DNA of 64,000 nt, from assembly GCA_025267735.1 (NCBI GenBank), contig CM046307.1:32975231-33039230 (forward strand), in the 5' to 3' direction. The DNA comes from Mactra quadrangularis (Eukaryota; Mollusca; Bivalvia; Venerida; Mactridae). The notes under the pieces were generated by a model, which had not been told where the DNA came from, ran no database searches, and saw nothing but the letters and a program-made list of their open reading frames with translations. This document shows, piece by piece, positions 35,187 to 47,426 of this stretch (within the stretch, counting starts at the first letter, position 1; every line of letters begins with the position of its first letter). Both the position numbers and the translations under genes were made by a program.

Positions 35187-37120
35187 TAGGGGTGACTATT
35201 GCAGCCAAAAACACTATCACGATAGTATTGCGATAGTAAAAGAACTATTGGAATAGTATTGCAATAGTCAAAAAACTATTGCGATACTATCACGATAGTT
35301 TTTTTATTATAACAACCACCCTAAACAGTCTCAAGTCTTTAACAATGTTACAATAAACAATAGGATTGAATTTAAAATATCTCTTGCACTTTGAGAATGA
35401 GCAGGTTCTTTATTAAAGGGTGGTTGTATATCAGTGAGTTTTGTTTTGGTCCAGATTTATTCACATTGGTTGGGCTGTGGGTTTTGAAAGGGAAACTGCA
35501 GAGGGTGTTTCCTCGTCAAATTATTCTTTAAATTGGAGGTATCCACTGTACTTAAATACTATTTAGCAGTATCTGAATGCTATTTTAGATTTGAAAACTT
35601 CATCTATTTCTTATCAAAGCAAAAATGCTGCCATACTGCCGATTTTGACTTTTTGTTTTCTTTAATTCAGTGATGGCTAATAGCATCAATTATCATTATC
35701 AATTTATCATCTATTCAGATCAATAGATAACATCATGCTTTCACCCCTTTCACAATTAGCTAACAACATTGTGCTTTCGCGCACATTAATAAAATACGTA
35801 TCAATTCGTTGAAAATTGATCCGTTTTTTTTACAGAAAAAATATGCACGGAAAGTGTAATGTTCAAACTTTCTAAAAAGTATGATGCTTATAAGACGTGT
35901 GTCATTGACAATTATAAGTAAATTCAAACAAAGAAAATTCCAATTTTCTACGATTGCCGATAATGTTTTCTTCCAAAACGGGCCATTATTTGTCTAACAT
36001 GTAGTCAGCAATCAATCTCCGTAAACAGAGATCCTGTAGAGCGTTGTCGTACTGGATCTCTACTTAGTCAATGCAAGGTCACGTCGAGATGAACTTTGTG
36101 TCGACCAATCAAAGCGTAGCTTTCATCTAGATGAAAACACTATTAATCACATTTTGATTTCGTAATTTCTATTTTTAGACCTATGTTTGCATGCTAATTT
36201 AACAGCGGTATTATTCACAGTCTGCCATTGGGTGGCTCATTTCAAATTGCGTGACGTAGACGATGTAAACAGGTTACGTATCATAACAATTTCGTCATGA
36301 ATATTATGATGAGAAAAGGTCACCTGAACGTGACCTTCGTTTGGAAAAGGCCAGATCTAAATTAGCGAGTATGCGAGAGGTAGAATTTTAGATCGATTTT
36401 AATCAGATAGGTCAGCAATTAAAAACTAGGTCACACTTGCTTTAGGGATTCATTCTAACTAACAATTACATTAATTTAGACTCCATGATTACACAATGAG
36501 ACATAGCATTTATGACATTGTTACGCCATCAAACATCGACATCGTGTGAAAATGCCGACACACACACCTATTGTAAATAATTACATCAATTTTCGTTTAA
36601 AATTGCAAATACACATTTGCCATAAAAAAAGGAATATTATTGATCTTAATTGCTGCAAACTATTAAAATATAGACTCCCCGGTGTACATGACAATTTGTG
36701 ACGTAATAAGTCAATATATAACTACTTGAAACAAACATGATATATACCGAAATACGCATGGCATATAGTAATTGAATTTCTCAATCAACTTATCACAGAA
36801 AATGACGATTGTCGTAAATCAATTCTCGCCGTATATACGACAACTCTGCCCGGCAATTGCTACTATGCAAGTCTTATTTATAACTTCCACGGCATATACA
36901 AAGGTAAAAATGTTTGATCCGTATTATTGTGGAGTTCTCTCATTAAAAAGATGAAAGTAAAGCGTTTGCGGGGTTGTGTTCTCGTTTTCAAGAAAACTAT
37001 CGAAAATAGTCAATAGTCAGAAAAACTATTGCGATATTTATCGACTTGAAAAAGTTCTATCGACCTATTTCTATTGCAAGGTTAGCTATCGAGATAAGTC
37101 GACCTATCGTTACACCCCTA
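35187..37120. mobile_element. hAT-type non-autonomous transposon (1934 bp)
   Basis: An exact 8-bp target duplication GTCTTAAT at 35179-35186 and 37121-37128. Inverted ends TAGGGGTG.. on both sides; right end in reverse complement TAGGGGTGTAACGATAGG. Subterminal arrays of (A/C)TATTG(C)GATAGT-like motifs occur near both ends (35195-35310 and 36995-37110). No transposase frame is present. The interior (36050-36330) contains AGGTCACCTGAACGTGACCT, an inverted repeat. Confidence 0.92.
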
Positions 37121-37161
37121 GTCTTAATCTGTGAGTTATAGATTTATGTCCTTTTAATTAA

Positions 37162-37211
37162 GTTCTATTCTGTTCTGTTCTGTTCTGCTGTGTTCTCTTC
37201 TATTCTATTCC
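37162..37211 (+). repeat. (TTCTG)n-like pentamer microsatellite
   Basis: Degenerate TTCTA/TTCTG pentamers for about 50 bp just downstream of the hAT element. Confidence 0.7.
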
Positions 37212-38425
37212 TTAAGTGATAATGTGCATTATTGTAGGTTTATGAGCTGTATATTTGTTACATTGAATTGAATGTCTGATAGCTATCAAATCTTTAAAAG
37301 GTTGAATTGAAAAGAAAAAAAAATGAAGAAAAAAAACTTATGAAATATTATGAACTGTCAATGAAGAGAATTAATGGTATATAAATAATGAAATGTTTAT
37401 GACATGAATTCAATTTATGTCCCGAGACAGGATTATATATAATTGATATGAATATAGCAATATATAAACATTGAACTTGTTATTTCTTTACACTTATATA
37501 TGATTTATATTAGAGTAAATGGTACAGTATAGGTTTTTCAATAAATTATATATTTAAAATGATATTATTTATGTTTTCAATTACATGTGTATAAATGCAT
37601 TAGATAACCATTTATTACTTGTGATGATTGATCCCCATTGAGTTTTTTTATATCAATAATTGGCAACTATTCAAGTGATGATGCATAGGGGATGTATTAA
37701 ATTTAAGTAAACCAAGTAGAAAATATAAAATCATTTTATCTGATTTATTAAATGTCTAAAATCTGTTCCTTTTTCTACATTCTTGAGTACCCTAAAATGT
37801 TAATTCTGTATAGCTCCCTTTTAGTGCCCCTGGGGTGTTACATTTTCCAACCGGGTTGGGGGGAGGTTGCGTTTATGGTATATCCAGTCAGTTTGTGCTT
37901 GTTAAAGACAGATTACTTGAGTCTGAAACAATGCTGGTAGTGATAAAGGCGGTAAGATTTCATATTGGAGGGATAATTGGGGTGAGGGCAATTAAAGGGC
38001 ACAATATTGTATCTCTTTAGGTTAAATATTTTACACAGAAAGCAATGGTATTAGTCCGATTAATGGATTAATAGAAGTTAAGTTTTGAACATTATTGCAT
38101 GTGACAAACACTGACCATACTGACAGACAGTGATCAGTTACCAGAATGTAAAAGATTAATACTGTAGTGCATATTGAGGATGTTTTTCAACTTTTGGTGT
38201 AAGATTAGTTTTTAATGAACTTGTAAGGTCAGTAAATGTGTGTTCAAGAGTGATGTAGACAAGAGTGATAATATCATTGTCTGAGCTCACATGCTGAAAT
38301 AATAAGTCTTTAATTTAAATTGACAAATACTCATATTTCTTTCATGTTTTTTTCTGTGTTTTGTAAACGATGACATTTTTTATTAAAGACCATTATTTTG
38401 TGAAAATAAAAAAAATCATATTTTT
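37212..38425. other. Intron 1, unannotated part
   Basis: No repeat or exon recognised; short overlapping frames near 37752-38020 have no splice or homology support. Confidence 0.4.
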
Positions 38426-40699
38426 ATATGCCCGTTTTGTAAAAAAACGGACGTATTATGTTATGATGTTGTCCGTCCGTCCGTCTGTCCGTCCGTGGAC
38501 AATTGCTTGTCCGGATGATAACTCAAGAAAGGATGTACCTAGGTTCCTCAAATTTTATGTGTGGATAGCCCTTGGGTGGAGGAAGTTCCCTATTGATTTT
38601 GAGACCCCAGGGTCAAAGGTCAAGGTCACTGGGACTTAAAATAGGTAAAACTTGTCCGGACAATAACTCAACAACGACAGTACCTAGGTTCACAAAATTT
38701 TATGTAAGAGTAGCCCCTGTGTCAAGGATGTTCCCTAATGGTTTTGGGGCCCCTGGGTCAAAGGTCAAGGTCACAGGGGCATCATATAGGAAAAAAAATT
38801 GTCCGGACAATAACTGAACAACCAATCTACCTAGGTTCACCAAACTTTATGTGGGAGTAGCCCATCTGTCAAGGAAGTTCCCTAATGGTTTTGGGGCCCC
38901 TGGGTCAAAGGTCAAGGTCACAGGGGCATCATATTGAAAAACCTTGTCTGGACGATAACTCAACAATGACTGTACCTAGGTTCACCAAATTTAATGTGAA
39001 GGTAGCCCATGTGTCAAGGATGTGATGCATAGGTTTGGGGCCCCCAGGTTCAAAGGCCAAGGTCACAGAGGCATCATATGGAAAAAATTTGTCCGGACAA
39101 TAACTGAACCACCAATGTTCCTAGGTTCACCAAGTTTTATGTGAGAGTAGCCCATGTGTCAAGGATATGCCCTATTGGTTTTGGGACCCCTGGGTCAAAG
39201 GTCAAGGTCACAGGGGCATCATATTGAGAAACATTGTCTGGGTAATAACTCAACAATGACTGCACCTAGGTTCACCAAATTTCATGTGAGAGTAGCCCAT
39301 GTATCAAGTATGTTCCCTATTGGTTTTGTGGCCCCTGGGTCAAGTTTAAACCTTCAACCAGAAGATATCAAATTACCAAGCTGTGACTTCAAATGTTCAA
39401 TCAATATGTTAATAAAGTCAAAATGGCAAACAATGAAAAACTTGTCCGGACAATAACTGGACCACCAATGTACCTAGGTTTACCAAATTTTATGTGTGAG
39501 TAGCCCATGTGTCATGGATATGCCCTATTGGTTTTGGGGCCCATGGGTCAAAGGTCAAGGTCACAGGGACATCATATTGAAAAACCTTGTCCAGACAATA
39601 ACTCAACAACGACTGTACCTAGATTCACAAAATTTTATGTGAAGGTAGCCCTTGTGTCAAGGATGTGATGCATAGATTTTGGCACCCCAGATTAAAAGGT
39701 CAAGGTCACAGATGCATCATATAGAAAAACTTTGAAAACCTTGTTTGGACAATAACTGAACCACCAATGTACCTAGGTTCACCAAATTTATGTGAGAGTA
39801 GCCCCATGTGACAAGGATATGCTCTATTGGTTTTGGGGCCCCTGGGGCATTAGGTCAAGGTCACAGGGGCATCATATTGAAAAACATTGTCCAGGTAATA
39901 ACTCAACAATGACTGTACCTAGGTTCACCAAATTTCATGTGAGAGTAGCCCATGTGTCAAGGATGTGCCTTATCTGTTTTTGGGTAACAGGGTCAAATTT
40001 AAACCTTCAACCAGTAGATACCAAATTACCAAGCAGTGACTTCAAATGTTCAATCAATATGTTTATTAAGTCAAAATGGCAAACAATGGAAATAATGCTA
40101 TATTTAATAAGTAACATGAAATTAGTTCACCAAATTTTATGTGAGGGTAGCCTATGTGTCAAGGATGTTCCCTATTGGTTTTGAGGCCCCTGGGTCAAAG
40201 GTCATGGTCACAGGGGCATCATATGGAAAAACCTTGTCTGGACAATAACTTAACAATGATTGTACCTAGGTTCACCAAATTTTATTTAAGGGTAGCCCTA
40301 ATGTCTAGCATATGCCCCTTTGGTTTTAGGCCCCTGGGTGAAAGGTCAAAGTCACAAGGAAATCATGAGGAAAAACCTTGTCCAACAACCAACTTTATCT
40401 AAGATCACCAAATTTTATGTATCAATACTCTTTAGGTCAGGGGTGAGAACTTTTGGTTCTGAGGCCCCAGGGTCAAGGTCACTGGAAGTTCGTATGGGAA
40501 AACTTTGTGCGGGTGATAACTCAACCATGGCTGTACCTAGGTTCTCAAAATCTTTGCTTTGGATAGCCCTCCAGTTAAGGATGGGACCTATTCTGAGATC
40601 CCGGGGTCATTGGTCAAGGTCACAGGGACTTCATATGAGATAGAACACAGCATGGACTGCACACAGGCGTATAATGCCCCGCCCAGCGGAGCTCTTGTT
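38426..40699 (+). mobile_element. Family T tandem-array element, copy 2 (2.27 kb)
   Basis: Same build as the copy at 23406: TTTTT; hairpin ATATG.CCGTTTT/AAAACGG.CGTAT (38426-38456); (CCGTC)n; about 14 units with 'TCAAAGGTCAAGGTCAC' and 'ACCTAGGTTCACCAAATTTT'; two 'ccag(a/t)agata.caaattaccaag' blocks (39358, 40010); 3' hairpin CCGC/GCGG (40679-40689) and AGCTCTTGTT. The units are more uniform than in copy 1. It lies in intron 1 in the sense direction. Its short frames are repeat translations. Confidence 0.87.
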
Positions 40700-41424
40700 A
40701 CTGTATGTTTTCATTAAATAACTCCACATGTAAATGTCCTGTTCGTCCAAGCCATGTATTGACTTCCAAGTTATACAAATCTAATACATTACTTATATAT
40801 GCATGTATGTAAATATATAAAAAGATGATTATATTTGATTGGTCAGCTCAAAACTAGTCTACATGTTTTATTGTTTACAGATAGTTAGACTATTTTTGCC
40901 CTGATTCTTCAAATTAGACTTACATTATTAATAGTAATATTTTTCAGAGACCATATTATGTTTGATGTTTCAAAGTAAATACAAATGATACAAAAGATTT
41001 TGTTTTCAGTTTATACTATCTATCAATATATCAAAATAACCAAAATACTAAGTAAATAGTTCTGTGAATGTTTTTATTCTTACAATATTTTAACATGTAA
41101 ATGATACCATTTTTTTCTTTCCTACAGTGTATTCAATTTGTCGTATTTTTGATATTCAATGTGTGATGGGGTTAGTGAATTGATCATTTTAAACAAACTA
41201 TTACAATATATTGTGTCTTTATATGATAATGAATTGTATCTTGCTATTTGAATATGTAATGAGAATAAAAAAAGAGAAATATCTTAAGATGATGTTCTTA
41301 CAATGTAAATATTGAGTTCTTACATCAGTTTGAATTTATCAATCTTTGTATGCAAATCTTCTTAATGACAAATCATTGTTGGTCAATAGCAAAAATATTC
41401 ATAAAATAGTTTATAATGTCTGTT
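40700..41424. other. Intron 1, unannotated part
   Basis: AT-rich, with nothing recognised. Confidence 0.4.
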
Positions 41425-41550
41425 CAGGGCTTGATAATAACAGTCATCCTATTGCCCCTGACAACCTATATTTGGGTTGGGGCAACCTGTAAATGCTATT
41501 AAAGATATGGTTCAGGCAAAAGCTGGCTGTTTAAAAATTAATGTTGAACT
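41425..41550 (+). repeat. Dispersed repeat U, copy 2
   Basis: Carries 'CCTATTGCCCCTGACAACCTA', 'TTTGGGTTGGGGCAAC', 'TGGTTCAGGCAA' and 'taatgttgaac', in the same order as 20126-20270. Confidence 0.65.
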
Positions 41551-41957
41551 CACTCAGTTTCCAAAAAGTAGTATTATGTTGAATACTACCTAAATATGGT
41601 TTTATAAAAATGTTACATCTTAGGACATTCTGGGCACAATTTATGACTAAGACTTACAATGAATTCTATGGTAAGATTTTTATGAAAGATCCTGCTGGCC
41701 ATTATTCTGGATTTGGTTGATTTCTTTGTGCAAGCCATATTCTTGCTCAGGTGTAAAAGGTTACCTGCAAGGGTTCATGTTGTAGTTATGATGTACCATT
41801 TGTTGACTCCCTTTATAAATGACTTCTCAATGAGAATGAAAAAAGTAACCAGAAGACCAAGGACAATTATCATGACATTGGTGTATGCAACAGCATGAAA
41901 ACTAGACAATAAAATGCAATTATCTACTTATTTATCTTCATATTTTTCTTGTTACAG

Positions 41958-42055
41958 AAATATAGCTTCAGCCCCACCAAGAAGATCTAAGACTCCAAGG
42001 AAGACAGATACTAATGATAAAAATAAGAAAAATTATGAAAATAATCTAAAATCAG
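41958..42055 (+). CDS. Exon 2 of unrecognised protein
   Basis: Acceptor TTTTCTTGTTACAG ends at 41957 and the donor CAG|GTATG begins at 42056. It completes Arg59 and encodes residues 60-91, starting NIASAPPRRSKTPRKTD and ending ENNLKS. The segment is strongly basic and hydrophilic, a possible nuclear-localisation or nucleic-acid-contacting patch by composition only. Entry phase 2, exit phase 1. Confidence 0.85.
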
Positions 42056-42491
42056 GTATGTCAATACATATTGTAGTATTTTTTTCTCAACTGTCAAAGT
42101 TTTAATAGTTTCATAATTACTGAAAACATTCTCTTATGTGAATACAAGGACTACAATGACTTAGTCAGCAGGCATTAAAACATGCTGTTGAAATATTACA
42201 ATACTTAGCCGACAAACATTTTAATACACAGTTACTGTAAAATTGTTCATGTTTTGAGAACAAAAAAAGCAGTACAGTCTTGATATCAACATTTGATTCA
42301 AAGTATATTTCACGGATAAGCCTAAATTATGTTAAAATTGTGATAGGCATGATCAGTTTTTCTCAAAATTTAATTTGTCCTAGAACTTTAGAGGACACTG
42401 TGCATGAAAATTATTGTTATACAATTGTATTGAGTTATATTATAATTTGTTCATACATAATAATATCATATTTTTTTACTTATCCTTTCAG

Positions 42492-42590
42492 TTGAAGTTC
42501 AAGGTCGACCTTTGACCTCATTGTCACAACGACCTTCAGAACATTCACATTCAAGGTCAAACTCTTCTAATAAAAGACCAAAAACTACTG
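42492..42590 (+). CDS. Exon 3 of unrecognised protein (symmetric 99-nt exon)
   Basis: Acceptor TTATCCTTTCAG ends at 42491 and the donor CTG|GTAATG begins at 42591. The 33 codons' worth of sequence reads (V)EVQGRPLTSLSQRPSEHS and ends in NKRPKTTG. It is Ser/Arg-rich and disordered-looking. It starts and ends in phase 1, so omission would keep the frame. Confidence 0.82.
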
Positions 42591-42591
42591 G

Positions 42592-43574
42592 TAATGGATG
42601 ATTTGTCAAATAAAATGAGCTTAAAATTCAACATAATAAAAACAAATCTCTATGTTAAAGTTAAATATTTATTTTAAAGAATAATAATGATATGTTATAT
42701 CAAGTATTATATAAATCTGTTTTTGCTTATGATTTAGTGCTTAGTTTTACACTTGGCTTTCATTTTTAGCTGGATTTTTATTCAAATATTTTTTAGTCAG
42801 TTATTTATTAAGTGGATTTTTACTTTACTTCTGTGCTGACCTGACACACATGAAAAGTTAACTCAAATATTTATTAAAGAAATATCAAGTTTATGATGCC
42901 TCTTGGATATTTTGTTCATTATGATGATATAGAAATGCTTTGTACACAAATTAATGCATTCTCATCCTTAAGTCTATTTAGTTTTAAGATTTTCAATGTA
43001 CCAAGAGTATGCTGTAAGCTATTGAACATACTACAGTCATTCTTTGTATTCAATAGTTCAATTTTTGTGTTCTTAAATAAATATACAATGTTTTGATGTG
43101 TCAATTATCCCTTCTTATTTATTTTGTTGATTGGGTTTAAGCTCTGCCTACACAAAATATGGTCATTTTACAGAGACAAGCTCACCTAAGCCTGGGCTCG
43201 AATTTAACAAAAAATGAACTTGAAAATTTTACTCGCAAAGTGAAAGAAACACTCACATTTTTTCTCCAGATCTTAATAGCATACTTAGTAACTACATGTA
43301 TTTGAATATGCAATATAAAAGCAACTTAGTACTATGATTAATTTAACAATATACAAGGGCCTTACTGGGGGCTAGGCATAGAATATCAAACATAATTTTA
43401 TTGCGAATCTTTAATTATATATTAGGCTATATGGCCCTTTTAATGCTGATTGAGCCTTATAAGTTAAGACAGAAATATTTTGTGACTATTTCAATTCTGC
43501 GAGTTAAAATAAAAGTTACTCACAATTTTTAAAAATTCACTGGCATTTTACAAGTATGTGAGCTTAAATTCAAG
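42592..43574. other. Intron 3, unannotated part
   Basis: No exon or repeat recognised before the SINE at 43575. Confidence 0.5.
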
Positions 43575-43790
43575 CCCTGCCTAAGCTAGCCTTTCAGGAA
43601 CTTGGTTGATAACCAGTACTCGCTTACCTAACTACAAGACTGACAAATGTATATTGAGAAGTTGCCAGCCTTATGGAAGGGTAAATGAGTACTGGTTACA
43701 GACAAGGGTTTAGGAAAGCCAGGTTAGGTGCACTGGCTATCATGGAATAACCTAAATTGTGTTGACATGGCATGAAACCCAGTACAAAAA
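43575..43790 (+). repeat. SINE-like repeat with body shared with 34583-34885
   Basis: 'gggtaaatgagtactggtta', 'cagacaagggttyaggaaa', 'ttaggtgcactgg' and 'gttgacatg...aaacccagta' match the SINE at 34583. It ends about 33 bp before the acceptor of the exon at 43824. Confidence 0.7.
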
Positions 43791-43823
43791 AATCATTAAT
43801 ATTTTTTACTGTCAAAATTTCAG

Positions 43824-44081
43824 GTAATATTAAGAACAAAGCTGTAGTACATGATAATTTTATGATAGTACATGCTGATAGAGACCTTATAGAAACAAGA
43901 AGATCATACCGTAGTATCACAGATAAAATACATAAACATTGGGAACCAGAAAACCATGATTTAAACCAAGGTACATTTCAACGTGGTAAGAAGCCTCCTG
44001 GAGTACCAAGTGTTGATTCCTGGCTTACATTTAGTGGCTCACAAGCTGAAGAATCACAGGGAATCATAGATGCATTTGCTG
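43824..44081 (+). CDS. Exon 4 of unrecognised protein (most conserved-looking block)
   Basis: Acceptor GTCAAAATTTCAG ends at 43823 and the donor CTG|GTAAGG begins at 44082. The 258 nt (phase 1-1) encode residues 125-210. They include HDNFMIVHADRDLIETRRSY, ITDKIHKHWEPENHD, KKPPGVPSVDSWLTFSGS and QAEESQGIIDAFA. It has mixed composition with several Trp and aromatic residues, unlike the low-complexity rest, so it is the best candidate for a folded or binding segment. No known domain was recognised. Confidence 0.87.
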
Positions 44082-44892
44082 GTAAGGATCTTTGTATGTT
44101 TAGTGTTTAGAATTTATTTTTTGTGTGTGCAATATTATCAAGAAATGTACCTTATCCTTTATTGACCTTTACCTTACCATTTACAATCATCACCTTAAAT
44201 CACTAGTCCATAGCTCAAGACTAGTGAAAGTTAATTGGGGCTACTGAAAATGCATAGTTTCATATTTTTTGGCTTGTTGATATTTTTGCCCTGTAATATA
44301 TTGAGCTAGTGCTCAAGAAAATTGACTGTTACTTTAATTTTGTGTTTGAAGAAATCTTATTATGAATTACTATTTTTTTGAGTTTGTACATTTTCATACC
44401 CATCCTTTTTAGATATAAAGTGAATGCTGTCTTTCTCTTTGTATTTTATTCCATGTTAAAAATGATTTACCTGGTATCCATTAAGAAACAAAAAATGTTT
44501 AGGATGAAACAATGCTTTGTACATTCCCATTTTTTAATTTGGAATCTAGTATTGAAATGTGTTTAAAATTGTCTCAATACTTGCGAAAGAGCATTGAGCA
44601 TCTTCCTAATTATACTGAATGGCATGAGCAGTTTGTTTACATCAGTTTTAGAAGAATCTAGTGATTATCCAACTCAGTTGTGCATCATTTAGACTTGCTT
44701 GAAAATTTTATATCTTTAACTAATGTGGTGATTTACGTAAAATTTCACTCGTATCTTATTTCAATTTGAATTAATGTACAAAGTGCAATGACTTCAGCAT
44801 AAAAGTTTACTAAATGATGCCCCCTTTAATGACTTATTAACCAGAAAATATATTGTTAAGTATTCCTTTCAAAATTCAGTGGTGCCTATTTA
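44082..44892. other. Intron 4, unannotated part
   Basis: No feature recognised. Confidence 0.5.
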
Positions 44893-44980
44893 GGGCTCAA
44901 AATTAAATGTTGTCCTATTGCCCCTGACAACATATATGATTGACAACTTACTAAACTTACTGCTATTACACATTTGGTTC
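44893..44980 (+). repeat. Dispersed repeat U, copy 3 (left part)
   Basis: 'ggctcaaaattaa', 'CCTATTGCCCCTGACAAC' and 'cacatttggttcaggcaag' match copies 1 and 2. It runs directly into the 40-bp minisatellite. Confidence 0.65.
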
Positions 44981-45220
44981 AGGCAAGTAAAATATGTATA
45001 GCAGGTTGTCCAACTGGGCCAGGCAAGTAAAATATGTATAGCAGGTTGTCCAACTGGGCCAGGCAAGTAAAATATGTATAGCAGGTTGTCCAACTGGGCC
45101 AGGCAAGTAAAATATGTATAGCAGGTTGTCCAACTGGGCCAGGCAAGTAAAATATGTATAGCAGGTTGTCCAACTGGGCCAGGCAAGTAAAATATGTATA
45201 GCAGGTTGTCCAACTGGGCG
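44981..45220 (+). repeat. 40-bp minisatellite, six identical-period units
   Basis: Six consecutive 40-bp units, AGGCAAGTAAAATATGTATA plus GCAGGTTGTCCAACTGGGCC, virtually identical (the last ends GGGCG). Because 120 bp is a multiple of three, it produces a long repetitive minus-strand frame that is not a gene. The unit corresponds to the right half of repeat U. Confidence 0.95.
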
Positions 45221-45450
45221 ACCTAGTTAAAAAAAAATTAATGTTAATGCCTATAAACTTCTGAATCAGAATTTCTTCTGTTATCTATTAACTACTCTGA
45301 ATAGTTAAAGGACTCTTTACATGGACTTCTACTGTTATATAAGCTTGAAGCTTTCACCATTAAGCCATTGTAACAATACATTTTTGCTATATATCACCAA
45401 TACCTACTACACTATATGATAAAGACAATATATATACCTTATTGCTATAG

Positions 45451-45504
45451 AACATGTTCTTGACACATTTCTGGAAGAATCGGACGACAGTTCTGAGGCA
45501 GAAG
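45451..45504 (+). CDS. Exon 5 of unrecognised protein (54-nt microexon-like, acidic)
   Basis: Acceptor CCTTATTGCTATAG ends at 45450 and the donor AAG|GTTGTA begins at 45505. It encodes (E)HVLDTFLEESDDSSEAE, residues 211-228, an acidic stretch with a casein-kinase-2-like SDDSSE pattern. Phase 1-1. It is the shortest exon and has the weakest donor, so it could be alternatively used. The phase fit with both neighbours and the acidic continuation into exon 6 support it. Confidence 0.72.
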
Positions 45505-45851
45505 GTTGTAACAGTTTATATTTTCTGTAATTTGGAGTGTAAGATGCCAGTATCTGTTTAATAAAATCTTGTAGAAATTAATAACTTTTTGTGCCATTTT
45601 GCCTTATCTTCATAGTAAAGCTTTAACATTTTCATGTTGCTGCTCTATCATCATGGGCATAGGGCGCAGCTTTTAATGTGATATCTGGTGGACAGGAAAT
45701 GTTTTTACTTCTCACTGCAATTATTTCTTTACATTTTTACCTTTGTTGTTTTTTAAAAATACAATTATTTAGAATTACATTAGTGATTGTTCTGTATAGT
45801 AAAACTAAAAGAAGGGAACTGTATCTTTGCTTTTTCTCCCCTTGCTGTCCC

Positions 45852-46348
45852 TTTTTAGCTCAACTATTCGAAGAATAGTGGGGCTATCCTACTCAGCTGT
45901 GCTTCGACCTTGGCGTAACACTTCTTGGTTAAGTTTTTAGGTGCAACATTTTTGTATCTTTTATATCTTTGCAAGTACTGGAGGGATTCACTTAAAACTT
46001 TACAACATTTTTTCTTTGCAATTACTGAAGGGATTCACTTGAGACTTTACACATGTCTACGGGGTTACCATTGGAGGTCAAATACCAAGTTACATAACTC
46101 TTCCATGAAATTGAACTGAATTATGGCCCTTATATACTTAGAAATTTCTTGTTTAAGTTTTTTGGTGCAATTTTATTTTTGAAACTACTAAAGGGATTTA
46201 CTTGAAACTTCACGCATGTCAACATGGTTAGGAATGAAGGTCAAATACCAAGTTGCATAACTTCAGCATGAGTTTTGATTGGTTGTTGCTGTCGTTGACA
46301 TGAATACCCCTAATAGTCGAGCGCGCTGTCAGTGGACTGCTCTTGTTT
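45852..46348 (+). mobile_element. Family S tandem-array element, copy 4 (short, 0.5 kb)
   Basis: TTTTT at 45852-45856; 5' hairpin AGCTCAACTATTC/GAATAGTGGGGCT (45857-45884); 'cgaccttggcg' in place of the long GGCGTC run; about two to three units with 'ACTTGARACTTYACRCATGTC' and 'AAATACCAAGTTRCATAAC'; 3' end GAGC (46319-46322)...GCTC (46339-46342) followed by TTGTTT. It lies in intron 5. Confidence 0.7.
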
Positions 46349-46802
46349 CTCTACTTTGCACTCTTTTCTTGTATCCCCTCCCTTGGCCTTCCCCCCTTGC
46401 TGTTTTATGAGCCCTAAAACAATCACTATGTATAAATCATAATATTTTATATATAGATTTGAAAAATGAAAATTAAAAAAAAATCTATCAAAAATAGATA
46501 AATATATCAATACATGTGTATAATTTTCATGAAGTATTTTTAATTTCAAGAAATGTTTTAATGTCTTAAAGTAAAGTTAAGGTCTTAATTTTAAAACTAG
46601 TGATATCCTGTCCACTTATCATTCATTGCTATATTTGCTTACCAGTATTACTTGGAAATGCTTCATAGCCAGAAACATAGGTGATAGGGGCTTTATTTTG
46701 CTATGACCATTTGATTTTTAAAAATATCTAATACAGTAAATCCATTTATCTGGGTAACAAGGGATTAAATGCCATGCCAGGTCATACCTTTTATGAAAAC
46801 TA

Positions 46803-46990
46803 AGGTGCGGGCATGGCCCAGTGGTTATGACATTGGACTGATAATCATTGGATAGCCAGTTCCGCATTTGTTCGAATCCCTACCATGTTGTTTCCATTAG
46901 CAAGAAACATTATTCTATTAGCTCAGAACTGGGGAACCAGGGAGCAAACTGGAAAGTGATTAATCTGAGTTGTAAGAACGTTTCTCACAA
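46803..46990 (+). repeat. tRNA-derived SINE-like repeat X, copy 1
   Basis: A-box-like TGGCCCAGTGGTTATGACA and B-box-like GTTCGAATCCC, then 'gcaagaaacattattctattagctcag.actgg'. The same body occurs at 48060-48270. Confidence 0.75.
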
Positions 46991-47426
46991 TTTAGCTAAA
47001 ATAAATTAGTATTAACTATGAAAAATACAAAATATCACTTTTTCTCAGTATCACTGAGTAATATCACTGTAATGGTAAAAGAAAAAAGTCCAGGAAAGCT
47101 GATAATATGAGCTACAGATAATATAAACCAAAAATAGTATTTTTAAAAGTATTTTTTATTATATTTTTATTTTTCTCTCCAAGGTTAAATCTTATTATGA
47201 TTTTCTTAACATTTGGTATTTTTAGGGATTTTATTCCTTTTCTATAGTTAAATGTAAGAGAGTTGTATGAATGGATACCATATTTCTAGGTTTTTGTTAT
47301 GTTTTAACTATTTAATAATTGGTGAAATTTATGTACTTTATTTAGCTCAATCTATCATTATCATTAATAAAAGACTATATATTTCATTAAAATTAACTAT
47401 TTTATTTTTAATATACTATTATTTAA

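Noticed and set aside
44890..45213. Minus-strand frame of 107 codons with repeated YFTCLAQLDN-like units
   Set aside because: A translation of the 40-bp minisatellite; periodicity in the DNA explains it.
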